This document shows positions 8,605 through 17,519 of a DNA stretch of 64,000 bases, piece after piece. The DNA comes from FEN-299 sp963727765. GTDB taxonomy: Bacteria; Acidobacteriota; Vicinamibacteria; Vicinamibacterales; Fen-181. The position numbers were made by a program, and so were the translations under genes. Under the pieces are notes generated by a model. The model was not told the origin of the DNA. It saw only the letters and a list, made by a program, of their open reading frames with translations, and did no database searches. The stretch lies in NCBI GenBank assembly GCA_963727765.1, contig CAVSGZ010000008.1, positions 558,001 through 622,000 on the forward strand, given 5' to 3'. Positions within the stretch are counted from its first letter, which is position 1. Every line of letters starts with the position of its first letter.

Positions 8605-8998
8605 GCAGATGCTCCTGCTGGAGGCCAGCTGTCCCAACTGCGGCGCGCTGCTCACCGAAGGGCAACGCGTCCACCTGGACGGCTATCTCAGGGATGTGAA
8701 CCAGGACGGCGAGATCTACCTGAGCGCGATCTTCGGCGACTACGCGATCGAGACCGACCTGAAGATCCCCGACGGCGCCGTGGTGGACTTCCGCTGCCCG
8801 ATCTGCGACCGGAGCCTGATGCTGCAGATGCCGTGCAAGCTGTGCGGGGCGCCGATGGCCTCGCTGAACCTGAAGGGCGGCGGCGTACTCGAGTTCTGCT
8901 CGCGGGCCGGTTGCCGGGGGCACGCCCTCGGCGGATTCGGCGACGTCGACGAGATGATGTCGCTGCTCAACACCATGCTCAACACCCCGCACGACTGA
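8597..8998 (+). CDS. zinc-ribbon-like protein of unknown function
   Basis: This 133-aa protein has several Cys pairs: CPNC near residue 12, CPIC near 67, CKLC near 80, and a late FCSRAGC. The pattern resembles a double zinc-ribbon or rubredoxin-like metal site, not a ferredoxin. Between the pairs lies an acidic segment (GDYAIETDLKIPDGAVVDF) reminiscent of a small beta domain. The start lies inside the end of the hydrogenase-like gene (8-base overlap), so co-translation is likely. I do not recognise a characterised family. Its place between the sensor-like protein and the stn subunits suggests a role in sensing or assembly. Confidence 0.7.
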   Translation: MSKQMLLLEASCPNCGALLTEGQRVHLDGYLRDVNQDGEIYLSAIFGDYAIETDLKIPDGAVVDFRCPICDRSLMLQMPCKLCGAPMASLNLKGGGVLEFCSRAGCRGHALGGFGDVDEMMSLLNTMLNTPHD

Positions 8999-9058
8999 GA
9001 GGAGCGGTTCGTCCGGTCCCCGGGGGACCGGGTCGGTTCCCAATCGGAGTTCTTTCAT

Positions 9059-9529
9059 ATGCATGAGCACCGGCAATACAACTTCAAGAACATGCACTTC
9101 GTGGGCCAGGAGGGCAGGCTGATCCCGCTGCTCCAGCAGGCGCAGACCGAGGATGGCTACCTGCGGCGGGAGCGGCTGCTGGAGATCCACGAGGTGTCGG
9201 GCATCCCGCTCGCGCACATCTACGGCGTGGCGACCTTCTACGCGCAGTTCCGGCTCAAGCCGGTGGGCAAGTTCCTCCTGCGCGTCTGCCACGGCACGGC
9301 CTGTCACGTCAGCGGCGCGGTCGAGCTGAGCCAGGCGGTCGAGAAGCACCTCGGCATCCCGAACGGCGAGACCACGCCCGACCGGATGTTCAGCATCGAG
9401 ACGGTGTCGTGCCTCGGCTGCTGTTCGCTGGCTCCGGTGCTCATGATTGGCAACGCGACGTTCGGCAATCTCAGCCCGTCCTCCGCGGTGAAGGTCGTGA
9501 AGAAGTTCCAGAAGGGGGAGCGGTCATGA
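9059..9529 (+). CDS. stnA: NuoE/HydC-like [2Fe-2S] subunit, StnA-type
   Basis: This 156-aa thioredoxin-fold subunit has the four Cys of a NuoE-type [2Fe-2S] cluster: CHGTAC (C84, C89) and CLGCC further on. The N-terminal helical part (GYLRRERLLEIHEVSGIPLAHIYGVATFYAQF) is typical of the family. In HydABC and Stn complexes this subunit joins the NuoF-like subunit to form the bifurcating core. The stop overlaps the next start as ATGA, supporting one complex. The start at 9059 has only a weak upstream GGAG. I name it stnA because of the third subunit at 11317; by itself it could equally be called hydC. Confidence 0.83.
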   Translation: MHEHRQYNFKNMHFVGQEGRLIPLLQQAQTEDGYLRRERLLEIHEVSGIPLAHIYGVATFYAQFRLKPVGKFLLRVCHGTACHVSGAVELSQAVEKHLGIPNGETTPDRMFSIETVSCLGCCSLAPVLMIGNATFGNLSPSSAVKVVKKFQKGERS

Positions 9530-11292
9530 CGCGGGTCACGGTTGGCTATTCCACGTGCGGGATCGCGGCCGGCGCGGAGGACACCTACAAGGCGCTCGAG
9601 GCGAAGCTCGCCGGGCTGCCTGACGCGCCCGCGCTGCTGCGCACCGGCTGCGTCGGCATGTGCTACCAGGAGCCGCTGGTCGAGATCGGGAACGGCAGCG
9701 GCACGCGGTATCTCTACGGGCACATCAGCCCCGACAAGGTGGCGCGTCTCATCGACGAGCACGTCCTCCAGGGCGCGCCGATCGCCGACTGGCTCGTCTG
9801 GACCAGCAGCGGCGAGGGCAGCGACCACGCCTACATCGCCCGCCAGCAGCGCATCGTGCTCCGCAACTGCGGCAACATCGACCCCGAGTCGATCGACGAG
9901 TACATCGGGACTGGCGGCTATCAGGCCCTGCAGAAGGTCCTCGACGGGAAGGACCCCGAGGCCGTCGTCAACCTGATGGTCGAGTCCGGGCTGCGCGGCC
10001 GCGGCGGCGCGGGATTCCTGACCGGCATGAAGTGGCGGTTCACGCGCATGGCGCCCGGCCGGCAGAAGTACATCATCTGCAACGCCGACGAGGGCGACCC
10101 GGGCGCGTTCATGGATCGATCCGTCCTCGAGAGCGACCCGCACTCCGTGCTCGAGGGGATGATCATCGCCGGCTTCGCCATCGGGGCCGACCACGGCTAC
10201 ATCTACGTCCGCGCCGAATACCCGAAGGCGATCGAGCGGCTGAACATCGCCATCGCCCAGGCGGAGGCGCGGGGGCTGCTGGGCGACGGGATCCTGGGCA
10301 GCTCCCACAGCTTCCACATCAAGCTCAAGGAGGGGGCGGGCGCGTTCGTCTGCGGCGAGGAAACGGCGCTGATGATGTCGATCGAGGGCAAGCGCGGCAT
10401 GCCGCGCGTCCGCCCGCCGTTCCCCGCCACCAAGGGGCTGTGGGAGAAGCCGACGTCGATCAACAACGTGGAGACGTTCGCCAACGTGCCGTGGATCGTG
10501 CTCAACGGCGCGAAGGCGTTCGCCGCGCTGGGCACGGCGAACAGCAAGGGGACGAAAGTCTTCGCCATGGCGGGCAAGATCCGGCACGGCGGCCTGGTCG
10601 AGGTGCCGATGGGCATCTCGATCCGCCAGATCGTCTACGACATCTGCGGCGGGATCCGCGACGACCGCAAGTTCAAGGCGGTCCAGATGGGCGGCCCCTC
10701 GGGCGGCTGCATCCCGGCCGAGCTGCAGGACACGGTCATCGATTACGAGTCGATCAACAAGACCGGCGCCATCATGGGCTCCGGCGGCCTCGTCGTGATG
10801 GACGACACGACCTGCATGGTCGACGTCGCGCGGTTCTTCCTCGAGTTCACCCAGCGCGAGTCGTGCGGCAAGTGCACGTTCTGCCGCATCGGCAGCAAGC
10901 GAATGCTCGAGGTGCTCACGCGGATCACCGAGGGCCACGGCCGCGACGGCGACCTCGAGCTGCTCGAGGAGCTGGCGGCCCGCACCAAGAACTCGTCGCT
11001 CTGCGGCCTGGGCCAGACGGCGCCGAACCCGGTGCTGACGACGCTGAAGTACTTCCGATCGGAGTACGAGGCGCACATCACCAACAAGAAGTGCCCGGCG
11101 CACCACTGCCAGAAGCTGCTCACCTACACGATCACCGACGACTGCAGCGGCTGCATGCTCTGCCTGAAGGCCTGCTCGGCAGGGGCGATCACCGGGGAGC
11201 GCAAGAAGGTGCACGTCATCGACCAGTCGAAGTGCACCGTGTGCGGCGAGTGCTACAAGGTCTGCAACCTGGGGGCGATTGCGAAGGACTAG
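9526..11292 (+). CDS. stnB: NuoF/HydB-like NADH- and FMN-binding subunit, StnB-type
   Basis: 588 aa in the HydB domain order. The N-terminal thioredoxin-like [2Fe-2S] domain has C11, C42 and C46. A NuoF core follows, with the FMN/NADH loop GRGGAGFLTGMKWRF, CGEETALMMSIEG and the N3-type [4Fe-4S] motif ESCGKCTFCRIG plus a distal LCGLGQ. The C-terminus has two [4Fe-4S] motifs (CSGCMLCLKACSAGAI and CTVCGECYKVCNLGAI). In HydABC and Stn this FMN is the bifurcation site, splitting electrons between ferredoxin and NAD. It overlaps stnA by four bases and precedes stnC by 24 bases. Confidence is high for the family and moderate for bifurcation in this organism. Confidence 0.87.
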   Translation: MTRVTVGYSTCGIAAGAEDTYKALEAKLAGLPDAPALLRTGCVGMCYQEPLVEIGNGSGTRYLYGHISPDKVARLIDEHVLQGAPIADWLVWTSSGEGSDHAYIARQQRIVLRNCGNIDPESIDEYIGTGGYQALQKVLDGKDPEAVVNLMVESGLRGRGGAGFLTGMKWRFTRMAPGRQKYIICNADEGDPGAFMDRSVLESDPHSVLEGMIIAGFAIGADHGYIYVRAEYPKAIERLNIAIAQAEARGLLGDGILGSSHSFHIKLKEGAGAFVCGEETALMMSIEGKRGMPRVRPPFPATKGLWEKPTSINNVETFANVPWIVLNGAKAFAALGTANSKGTKVFAMAGKIRHGGLVEVPMGISIRQIVYDICGGIRDDRKFKAVQMGGPSGGCIPAELQDTVIDYESINKTGAIMGSGGLVVMDDTTCMVDVARFFLEFTQRESCGKCTFCRIGSKRMLEVLTRITEGHGRDGDLELLEELAARTKNSSLCGLGQTAPNPVLTTLKYFRSEYEAHITNKKCPAHHCQKLLTYTITDDCSGCMLCLKACSAGAITGERKKVHVIDQSKCTVCGECYKVCNLGAIAKD

Positions 11293-11316
11293 GGGCGGGG
11301 GACAAGGGGCATTCAT

Positions 11317-14300
11317 ATGGCGCTAGTCAAGCTTGAAATCGACGGGAAGCGAATCATCGCGGACGGCAATCAGACGATCCTCCATGTGGCGCGTCAACAC
11401 GGCATCGAGACGATTCCCACGCTCTGCGACGACGCCCAGCTCGAACCGTTCGCGTCGTGTTTCGTCTGCGTGGTCAAGGTGAAGGGGGCGCGCTCACTCG
11501 TGCCCGCGTGCTCCACGAAGGTCGCAAGCGGGATGGTCGTCGAGACCAACTCGACCGAGGTGCGGCAGTCCCGGAAGGCGGCGCTCGAGCTGCTGCTCTC
11601 CGACCACTACGCCGACTGCGTCGGCCCGTGCCAGATCTTGTGCCCGGCGGGCATCGACATCCAGGGCTACATCGCCCTGGCGGCCATCGGCAAGTACACC
11701 GACGCGATCGCGCTCATCAAGGAGAACAACCCGCTGCCGTCGGTGTGCGGGCGCGTGTGCACCCGACCCTGCGAGGTGAAGGGATGCCGCCGGTCGCTGC
11801 TGGACGAGGCGGTCGGGATCGACTACATCAAGCGCTACATCAGCGACCTCGACCTGAGCGGGCCCGACGCCTACCGCCCGCACGTGGCGTCACCCAACGG
11901 GAAGAAGGTGGCCGTGGTCGGCGCGGGCCCGGCGGGTCTCTCGGCCGCCTACTATCTGGCCATCAAGGGGTACAGCGTCGACATCCTCGAGGGGCAGCCG
12001 GAGCCCGGCGGCATGCTCCGCTACGGCATCCCGGAATACCGGCTGCCCAAAGACGTGCTCGATCTCGAGATCGCGCAGATCCTGAGCCTCGGACCGACGC
12101 TCAAGACCAATACCACGCTCGGCAAGGACTTCACGATCGCCAGCCTGAAGGCGCACGGCTACGAGGCGATCTTCCTCGGCATCGGCGCGTGGCGCAGTTC
12201 GCTGATGCGCGTGAAGAACGAGGAAGCCCCCGGCGTGCTGTCGGGCATCGAGTTCCTCAAGAACTTCGGCTTGCGCAAGAAGATCGACATCCACGGGACG
12301 GTGTGCGTCGTCGGCGGCGGCAACACGGCGATCGACTGCGCGCGGACGGCGCTGCGCCTGGGCGTCGGGGAGGTCAAGCTGCTCTACCGGCGGACGCGCG
12401 CCGAGATGCCCGCCAACGACGCCGAGATCCGCGACGCCATCGAGGAGGGCGTGAAGACAGAGTTCCTCGTCGCGCCGGTCCGCGTCGTGACCGACGCCGG
12501 CGGCCGGCTCACGGGCCTCGAGTGCCAGCGGATGGAGCTCGGCGAGCCGGACGCGTCCGGCCGGCGCAGCCCCAAGCCGGTGCGCGGGTCGGAGTACGTC
12601 GTGCCCTGCGACTTCGTGATCTCCGCGATCGGGCAGAGCACGACGGTGAGTGACCTGGTGAACGGGCGCGTGCCGGGCTTCCTGCCGACCGGCGAGTCGC
12701 TCAACCTGACGCGCTGGGAAACGGTCCAGGTCGATGAGAAGACGTTCGAGACGACGGTCGAGGGGGTCTTCTCGGGCGGTGACGTGGTGACGGGCGCTGC
12801 GACCGCCATCGAGGCCATCGCCGCCGGGCGGAAGGCCGCCTACGCCATCGACACCTACATCCGGGAAGGGAAGGCCAGGCCCGAGCCCGAGGAGTTCATC
12901 AGCCGCAAGGACGTGTTCGCCACGGTCGCTGTCGCCGACCTGCGCTCGCAGGAGAAGAAGGAGAAGCGGCACATTCCGATGCTGCCCGTCGATGCGCGCG
13001 TCAGGAGCTTCGCCGAGGTCGAGCTGGGGTACTCGGCGGCCGACCTGGCCGAGGAGACCACGCGCTGCCTCGAGTGCGGGTGCACCGCGCTCTTCGACTG
13101 CGACCTGCGGCGCTACGCGACCGAGTACGGCGTGGACGTCAAGCATTTCATGGGCGAGGCGCGGCAGCACGAGCGCGACATCTCGCACCCGCTGATCGAG
13201 CTGGACCAGAACAAGTGCATCCTCTGCGGCCGGTGCGTGCGGATCTGCACCGAGGTGGTCGGCGTGTCGGCGTTCGGCTTCATCAACCGCGGATTCGGCA
13301 CCGTCGTCGCGCCCGCGCTCGGCGGGTCGCTGCTCGACACCGAGTGCGTGTCGTGCGGGCTGTGCGTCGGCACCTGCCCGACCGGCGCGATCGCCCAGCG
13401 GCTGCCGCTCGCCAAGCCGGGCCCGTGGGTGACCGAGGCGGTGTCCAGCGTCTGCCACTACTGCGGCGTCGGCTGCCGGATCGACTACGACACCTTCGGC
13501 GACACGCTCGTCAAGGTGTCGAGGAACGAAGACAACGAGGTCACCCTCGGCAACCACTGCCGGAAGGGGCGCTTCGGGTTCAACCACGTCCAGGCCGCCG
13601 ACCGGCTCACGACCGGCCGTGTGCGCCCGGGCCGGGAGCTCCAGGAGGCGCCGGTGGAGGACGCGATCGGGTACGCGGCGATCCGGCTGCGCGAGCTGAG
13701 CCGCAAGTACTCCGGACAGGAGATGGCGGTCTTCGTCTCGCCGAGGATGACCAACGAGGAGATCTACCTCGCGCAGAAGTTCGCGCGGATCGCGCTCAAG
13801 ACGCACAACGTGACCTCGTTCAGCCAGCTGGCCAACCCCGACATCTTCACGCCCGACGTGATCGCCACCGCGACCTACCGGGACCTGGCCGACGCGCAGA
13901 CCATCCTGCTGGTCAACTCGAATCTCGCCGACGAGCACTTCGTCGTCGACCTCATCGTGAAGCGCGCCCTCCGCAAGGGCGGCCGTCTCATCTACGTCGG
14001 GCCCGGCACCAACCGCACGGCCGCGCTGGCCGACGTCTTCCTGGAGTGCAAGAAGGAAGCGCAGGGGCTCGTCGTGCAGGCCATCGTGGCGGAGGCGATC
14101 CGGAAGGTCGGCGGCGACCCGGCCGCCCGGCCCGACGTGACCGGAGCCGTCGCCGGCCTGTCCACGGAAGCGATCGAGCAGCAGACCGGCGTCGAGTTCG
14201 CGGCCATCCGCCAGGCCGCGGAGATCCTGGCGGGCAGCATCCTCAAGGTGCTCGTGTTCAACCGCGACTACCGCGGCGTCCGCCGGGTCCACGACGCGCG

Positions 14301-15075
14301 GCTGTTCGCGGCCGCGGCCACCGCGCTCGGCTGCTCGCTCCTGCCGCTCCACGACAAGGCGAACAGCCAGGGCCTGCTCGACATGGGCGCCCAGCCGGGT
14401 TGGTACCCGGGCTACCAGTCGACGACGAGCAGCGAGGTCGTGGAGGCGCTGGAGAAGGAGTGGTGCGTGGCGCTGAGCGATCTCCAGCCCAGCGACACCA
14501 GCGTGGCCGCGCTGCTCGCGCAGAAGAAGATCAAGGTGGCCGTGATCTTCGGCGAAGACCCGCTCGGGGCCGAAGACCTGCCCGAGGTGATCCGCAAGGG
14601 GCTGCTGGCCGTGGACTTCCTGGTGGTGGCCGACCTGTTCCTGACCCGGACCGCCCAGGTGGCCAACATCGTGCTGCCGCTCTCCAGCACGGCCGAGACC
14701 TCCGGCACCTTTACCAACTCGGAGCGTCGGGTCCAGCGGCTGCGGCGGGCGATTCCGCCGCGGCCGGGGCTGGAGGGCTGGGAGCTCATCGCCGGGCTCG
14801 CGGCGAAGATGGGGCTGCGCTTCAAGATGAACTACGACAGCACCGCCCAGATCCTGGACGAGATCCGGCGCGTCGCGCCGATCTACCGGGACGTGGTGGT
14901 CGACAGCCAGGACACCGACGCCCTCTGGGATGCCTCGCGGTTCCTGCTGGCGCAGCCGGGCGCAGACGGCGCCGCCACGGCGCCGGTGGTAAGGCCGGCC
15001 TCGACCGCGGCGCTCGACTGCGTCGACGCGCGGTTCGAGAAGTGGTTCACCGGGCTGTTCGCGGCCCGTACGTAG
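11317..15075 (+). CDS. stnC: StnC-type fusion: NuoG-like iron-sulfur/molybdopterin-fold protein with GltD-like NADPH domain
   Basis: 1252 aa. Domain order: a NuoG-type [2Fe-2S] ferredoxin (C37, C48, C51, C65); a GltD/NfnB-like FAD-NADPH module (residues about 100-540, with VVGAGPAGLSAA and VVGGGNTAIDC); two [4Fe-4S] motifs (CILCGRCVRIC, CVSCGLCVGTCP); and a molybdopterin-oxidoreductase fold starting with CHYCGVGC (C713, C716, C720, C748). The place where formate dehydrogenases carry the catalytic Cys/Sec (about 835-845) reads THNVTSFSQLANPDIF with no Cys. That makes a NuoG-like, non-formate role likely. The same GltD plus NuoG arrangement defines StnC of the Sporomusa Stn transhydrogenase. 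Automated annotation would probably call it formate dehydrogenase alpha subunit. Confidence 0.82.
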   Translation: MALVKLEIDGKRIIADGNQTILHVARQHGIETIPTLCDDAQLEPFASCFVCVVKVKGARSLVPACSTKVASGMVVETNSTEVRQSRKAALELLLSDHYADCVGPCQILCPAGIDIQGYIALAAIGKYTDAIALIKENNPLPSVCGRVCTRPCEVKGCRRSLLDEAVGIDYIKRYISDLDLSGPDAYRPHVASPNGKKVAVVGAGPAGLSAAYYLAIKGYSVDILEGQPEPGGMLRYGIPEYRLPKDVLDLEIAQILSLGPTLKTNTTLGKDFTIASLKAHGYEAIFLGIGAWRSSLMRVKNEEAPGVLSGIEFLKNFGLRKKIDIHGTVCVVGGGNTAIDCARTALRLGVGEVKLLYRRTRAEMPANDAEIRDAIEEGVKTEFLVAPVRVVTDAGGRLTGLECQRMELGEPDASGRRSPKPVRGSEYVVPCDFVISAIGQSTTVSDLVNGRVPGFLPTGESLNLTRWETVQVDEKTFETTVEGVFSGGDVVTGAATAIEAIAAGRKAAYAIDTYIREGKARPEPEEFISRKDVFATVAVADLRSQEKKEKRHIPMLPVDARVRSFAEVELGYSAADLAEETTRCLECGCTALFDCDLRRYATEYGVDVKHFMGEARQHERDISHPLIELDQNKCILCGRCVRICTEVVGVSAFGFINRGFGTVVAPALGGSLLDTECVSCGLCVGTCPTGAIAQRLPLAKPGPWVTEAVSSVCHYCGVGCRIDYDTFGDTLVKVSRNEDNEVTLGNHCRKGRFGFNHVQAADRLTTGRVRPGRELQEAPVEDAIGYAAIRLRELSRKYSGQEMAVFVSPRMTNEEIYLAQKFARIALKTHNVTSFSQLANPDIFTPDVIATATYRDLADAQTILLVNSNLADEHFVVDLIVKRALRKGGRLIYVGPGTNRTAALADVFLECKKEAQGLVVQAIVAEAIRKVGGDPAARPDVTGAVAGLSTEAIEQQTGVEFAAIRQAAEILAGSILKVLVFNRDYRGVRRVHDARLFAAAATALGCSLLPLHDKANSQGLLDMGAQPGWYPGYQSTTSSEVVEALEKEWCVALSDLQPSDTSVAALLAQKKIKVAVIFGEDPLGAEDLPEVIRKGLLAVDFLVVADLFLTRTAQVANIVLPLSSTAETSGTFTNSERRVQRLRRAIPPRPGLEGWELIAGLAAKMGLRFKMNYDSTAQILDEIRRVAPIYRDVVVDSQDTDALWDASRFLLAQPGADGAATAPVVRPASTAALDCVDARFEKWFTGLFAART

Positions 15076-15222
15076 GCCGGGGCTTCCACCCCGGCGACGC
15101 GGCCCGGGCATTGACCTGCTGCCGAGTGGCGGTTGATGATGTGGGGGTGCGACCGAGCGCTGGCCCGGTCGGCCGCCCGTCACCAACGGCCCCTCGGCAG
15201 TTTCATTTTGGGGAAGGAACTC

Positions 15223-16474
15223 ATGACCGATCCGCATCTCGTCCAGGTCGACCCCGAAGTCGCCGCGCTCGTCGCTGCCGAAGAGCGCCGGGAGTTCGAG
15301 AAGATCCGCCTCATCCCCTCGGAGAACTACGCGTCGCGCGCCGTGCTCGAGGCCACGGGCAGCGTGTTCACGAACAAGTACTCCGAGGGCTACGCCGGCA
15401 AGCGCTACTACGAGGGGCAGCAGTGCGTGGACCCGCTCGAACAGCTGGCCATCGCGCGCGCCAAGTCGCTGTTCGGCGCCGACCACGCCAACGTCCAGCC
15501 CTACTCGGGGTCGCCGGCCAACCTGGCCGTCTACTTTGCGCTGCTCAAGCCGGGCGACACCGTCATGGGGATGGCGCTGCCGCACGGCGGCCACCTGACG
15601 CACGGTTGGAACGTGTCGATCACCGGCGCCTACTTCAGAAGCGTCCAGTACCGGTGTGCAGATCGACACCGGGCTCATCGACTACGGACAGGTCCGCGAG
15701 CTGGCGCTCAAGGAACGGCCGAAGCTGCTGATCGCCGGCGCGACGGCCTACCCGCGGATCATCGACTTCCCGGCCATGCGCGCGATCGCCGACGAGGTGG
15801 GCGCGACGCTGCTCGTGGACATGGCGCACATCGCCGGTCTCGTCGCAGGCGGCGCCCACCCGACGCCGGTCCCGCACGCGCACGTCGTGTCGACGACGAC
15901 GCACAAGTCACTGCGGGGACCGCGCGGGGCGATGCTGCTGTGCAAGGAGGAAATGGCGAAGGCCATCGATAAGGCCGTCTTCCCGGGCCTCCAGGGCGGT
16001 CCGCACAACCACACGACGGCCGGCATCGCCGTGGCGCTCCGCGAGGCGGGCACTGACGAGTTCAAGGCCTACGCGCACCAGATCGTCAAGAACGCGAAGG
16101 CGCTTGCCGAGGGCCTGTCCGGATACGGCTTCAAGCTCGTCTCGAGCGGCACCGACAACCACCTGATCCTGATGGACGTGACGCCGCGCGGGATGACGGG
16201 CAAGGCCTACGCGAAGGCGCTCGACCGCGCGGGCCTCGAGTGCAACTACAACACGGTGCCCGGCGACCCCCGCAAGCCCTTCGACCCGAGCGGCCTGCGG
16301 CTCGGCACGCCGTCGGTCACCTCGCGGGGAATGAAGGAACCGGAGATGGCGAAGATCGCCGGCTGGTTCAGCCGCGTGGTCGAGAACGTCGGCAACGAGG
16401 CCGAGCTCGACAGGATCGCCGGCGAGGTGCGGGACTTCTGTGCGGCGTTCCCGTGCCCGGGGATTGCGCGCTGA
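15223..16474 (+). CDS. glyA: serine hydroxymethyltransferase, interrupted by a one-base frameshift
   Basis: GlyA interconverts serine and glycine with tetrahydrofolate using PLP. The first part (15223 to about 15650) encodes IRLIPSENYASRAVLEATGS and ends in SVQY. The second frame resumes with the expected continuation GVQIDTGLIDY and holds the PLP lysine in STTTHKSLRGPRG. One extra C in the CC at 15651-15652 (CAGTACCGG) explains everything: removing it gives a 416-aa protein of normal family length. A sequencing or assembly error is more likely than loss of this gene. Start ATG 15223 has GGAAGGA at 15212-15218. It follows stnC by 147 bases, so it may be a separate unit. Confidence 0.9.
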
Positions 16475-16487
16475 CGACGAATCGACA

Positions 16488-17487
16488 ATGACGCTTCGAC
16501 CTGGCCCGCGGGTGCTCATCGCCCTCTCGAGCGCGGCCCTCATCGCCGGGCTGGCCGCGACGCTCGCCGTGGCTGTCACGCCCGTCCGGCACGATCCCGA
16601 TCTCCAGGCTCAGACCGTCTCGTCGCTGCGAACTGTCATCGACGGCACGCTTCCCGTGGCCGCCGAGTATCGGTACCGAATGCTGGGCAAGATCCGGCTG
16701 CTTCTCTTCTGGGTGTCGAGAGACGGCGTGGGCGGGGCGCGGATCCGGGTGCGGCGCGGGGAGCACGGCGGATCCGGCTACGACCTGCTGATCGGGTCGG
16801 ACCCGAAGCGGGCGCCTCGCGGCCTCAACCGCTGGGGCTACATCCTCGAGGAAACGCGTGGTGACGAGACCACCGTCGTCGGTCTCATGAAGAAGAGCGA
16901 CGAAGACACGCTGGACCAGGCGACGTCGAACGTCGCCCGCGAGGCCCAGGGCGGCGTCGTCTTCAAGTTGATCCAGGCCACGGTGACGCCGGTCGAATCG
17001 GTCGCCCGGGTGGCGACGGCTGCGGTGCCCCGGGATTACTCGTATCGCGAGCTGGACCCGCTGGTGGATGCGCTCGCGGCGGACACGTCGGCGCCGAGGA
17101 TTCGCAGGCTCGCGATGCCGCCCGGTGGGCGGCCTGGCCTGCTAATGTCGATTGCGGAACTGATTCGCGATGCCACCGAGACGGTCCAGCGCACGGGCCG
17201 GGCGCCCGGCAGGGCCAACCTGCGCTACGTCTACTACGCCAAGCAGTACCGAGGTGACGCGGGTCTCGGCGTCGGTCGAGACGAACGAGACGTACGGCGG
17301 CGTCGCCTATCCGAAGCTGCTGCGGGCCGACTTCGAAGTCCGGACGCGCGGCGAGTCGTGGGTCGAGAAGTTCACGATTGTGTCGGGCGTTGCCGGGCCG
17401 CTCGCCGGTGTGCCCGTCTTCGTCCACTACCAGCCGCGCTGGTGGCTCGCCGTCGAGATGGTGCTGGACGACAGGGAACGATTCTAA
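16488..17487 (+). CDS. exported or membrane-anchored protein of unknown function, one-base frameshift
   Basis: The protein starts with a hydrophobic signal/anchor (PRVLIALSSAALIAGLAATLA). It continues as a soluble domain with RYRMLGKIRLLLFWVSRDGVGGAR and GLNRWGYILEETRGDET. Near 17249 the frame changes: AKQY continues as EVTRVSASVETNETYGGVAY and ends in PRWWLAVEMVLDD only if one C of the CC at 17249-17250 (CAGTACCGAGG) is removed. Corrected length is 332 aa. The family is not recognised. The start is 14 bases after glyA, so the two may be co-transcribed. As in glyA, the shift sits exactly after a GTAC. Confidence 0.72.
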
Positions 17488-17514
17488 GGGCTCAGGGCTC
17501 AGGACTCAGGGCGG
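17488..17514 (+). repeat. heptamer tandem repeat (GGGCTCA)n
   Basis: Starting right after the stop codon at 17487 are GGGCTCA, GGGCTCA, GGACTCA and then the degenerate GGGCGGC. Very similar heptamers recur at 50467-50516. The repeat lies between two convergent genes, directly before the 17520-17539 hairpin. Confidence 0.7.
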
Positions 17515-17519
17515 CGTAG

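Noticed and set aside
11317..15075. Formate dehydrogenase alpha subunit
   Set aside because: Catalytic Cys/Sec absent and the GltD-like NADPH module plus NuoE/NuoF partners fit StnC better.
15640..15660. Programmed +1 frameshift in glyA
   Set aside because: GlyA is not known to use recoding, and two unrelated genes show the same extra base at GTAC; an assembly or sequencing artefact is simpler.
11890..15678. Antisense open frame of 1262 codons over stnC and glyA
   Set aside because: It is a GC-driven shadow of the sense genes; no start context and no recognisable domain.
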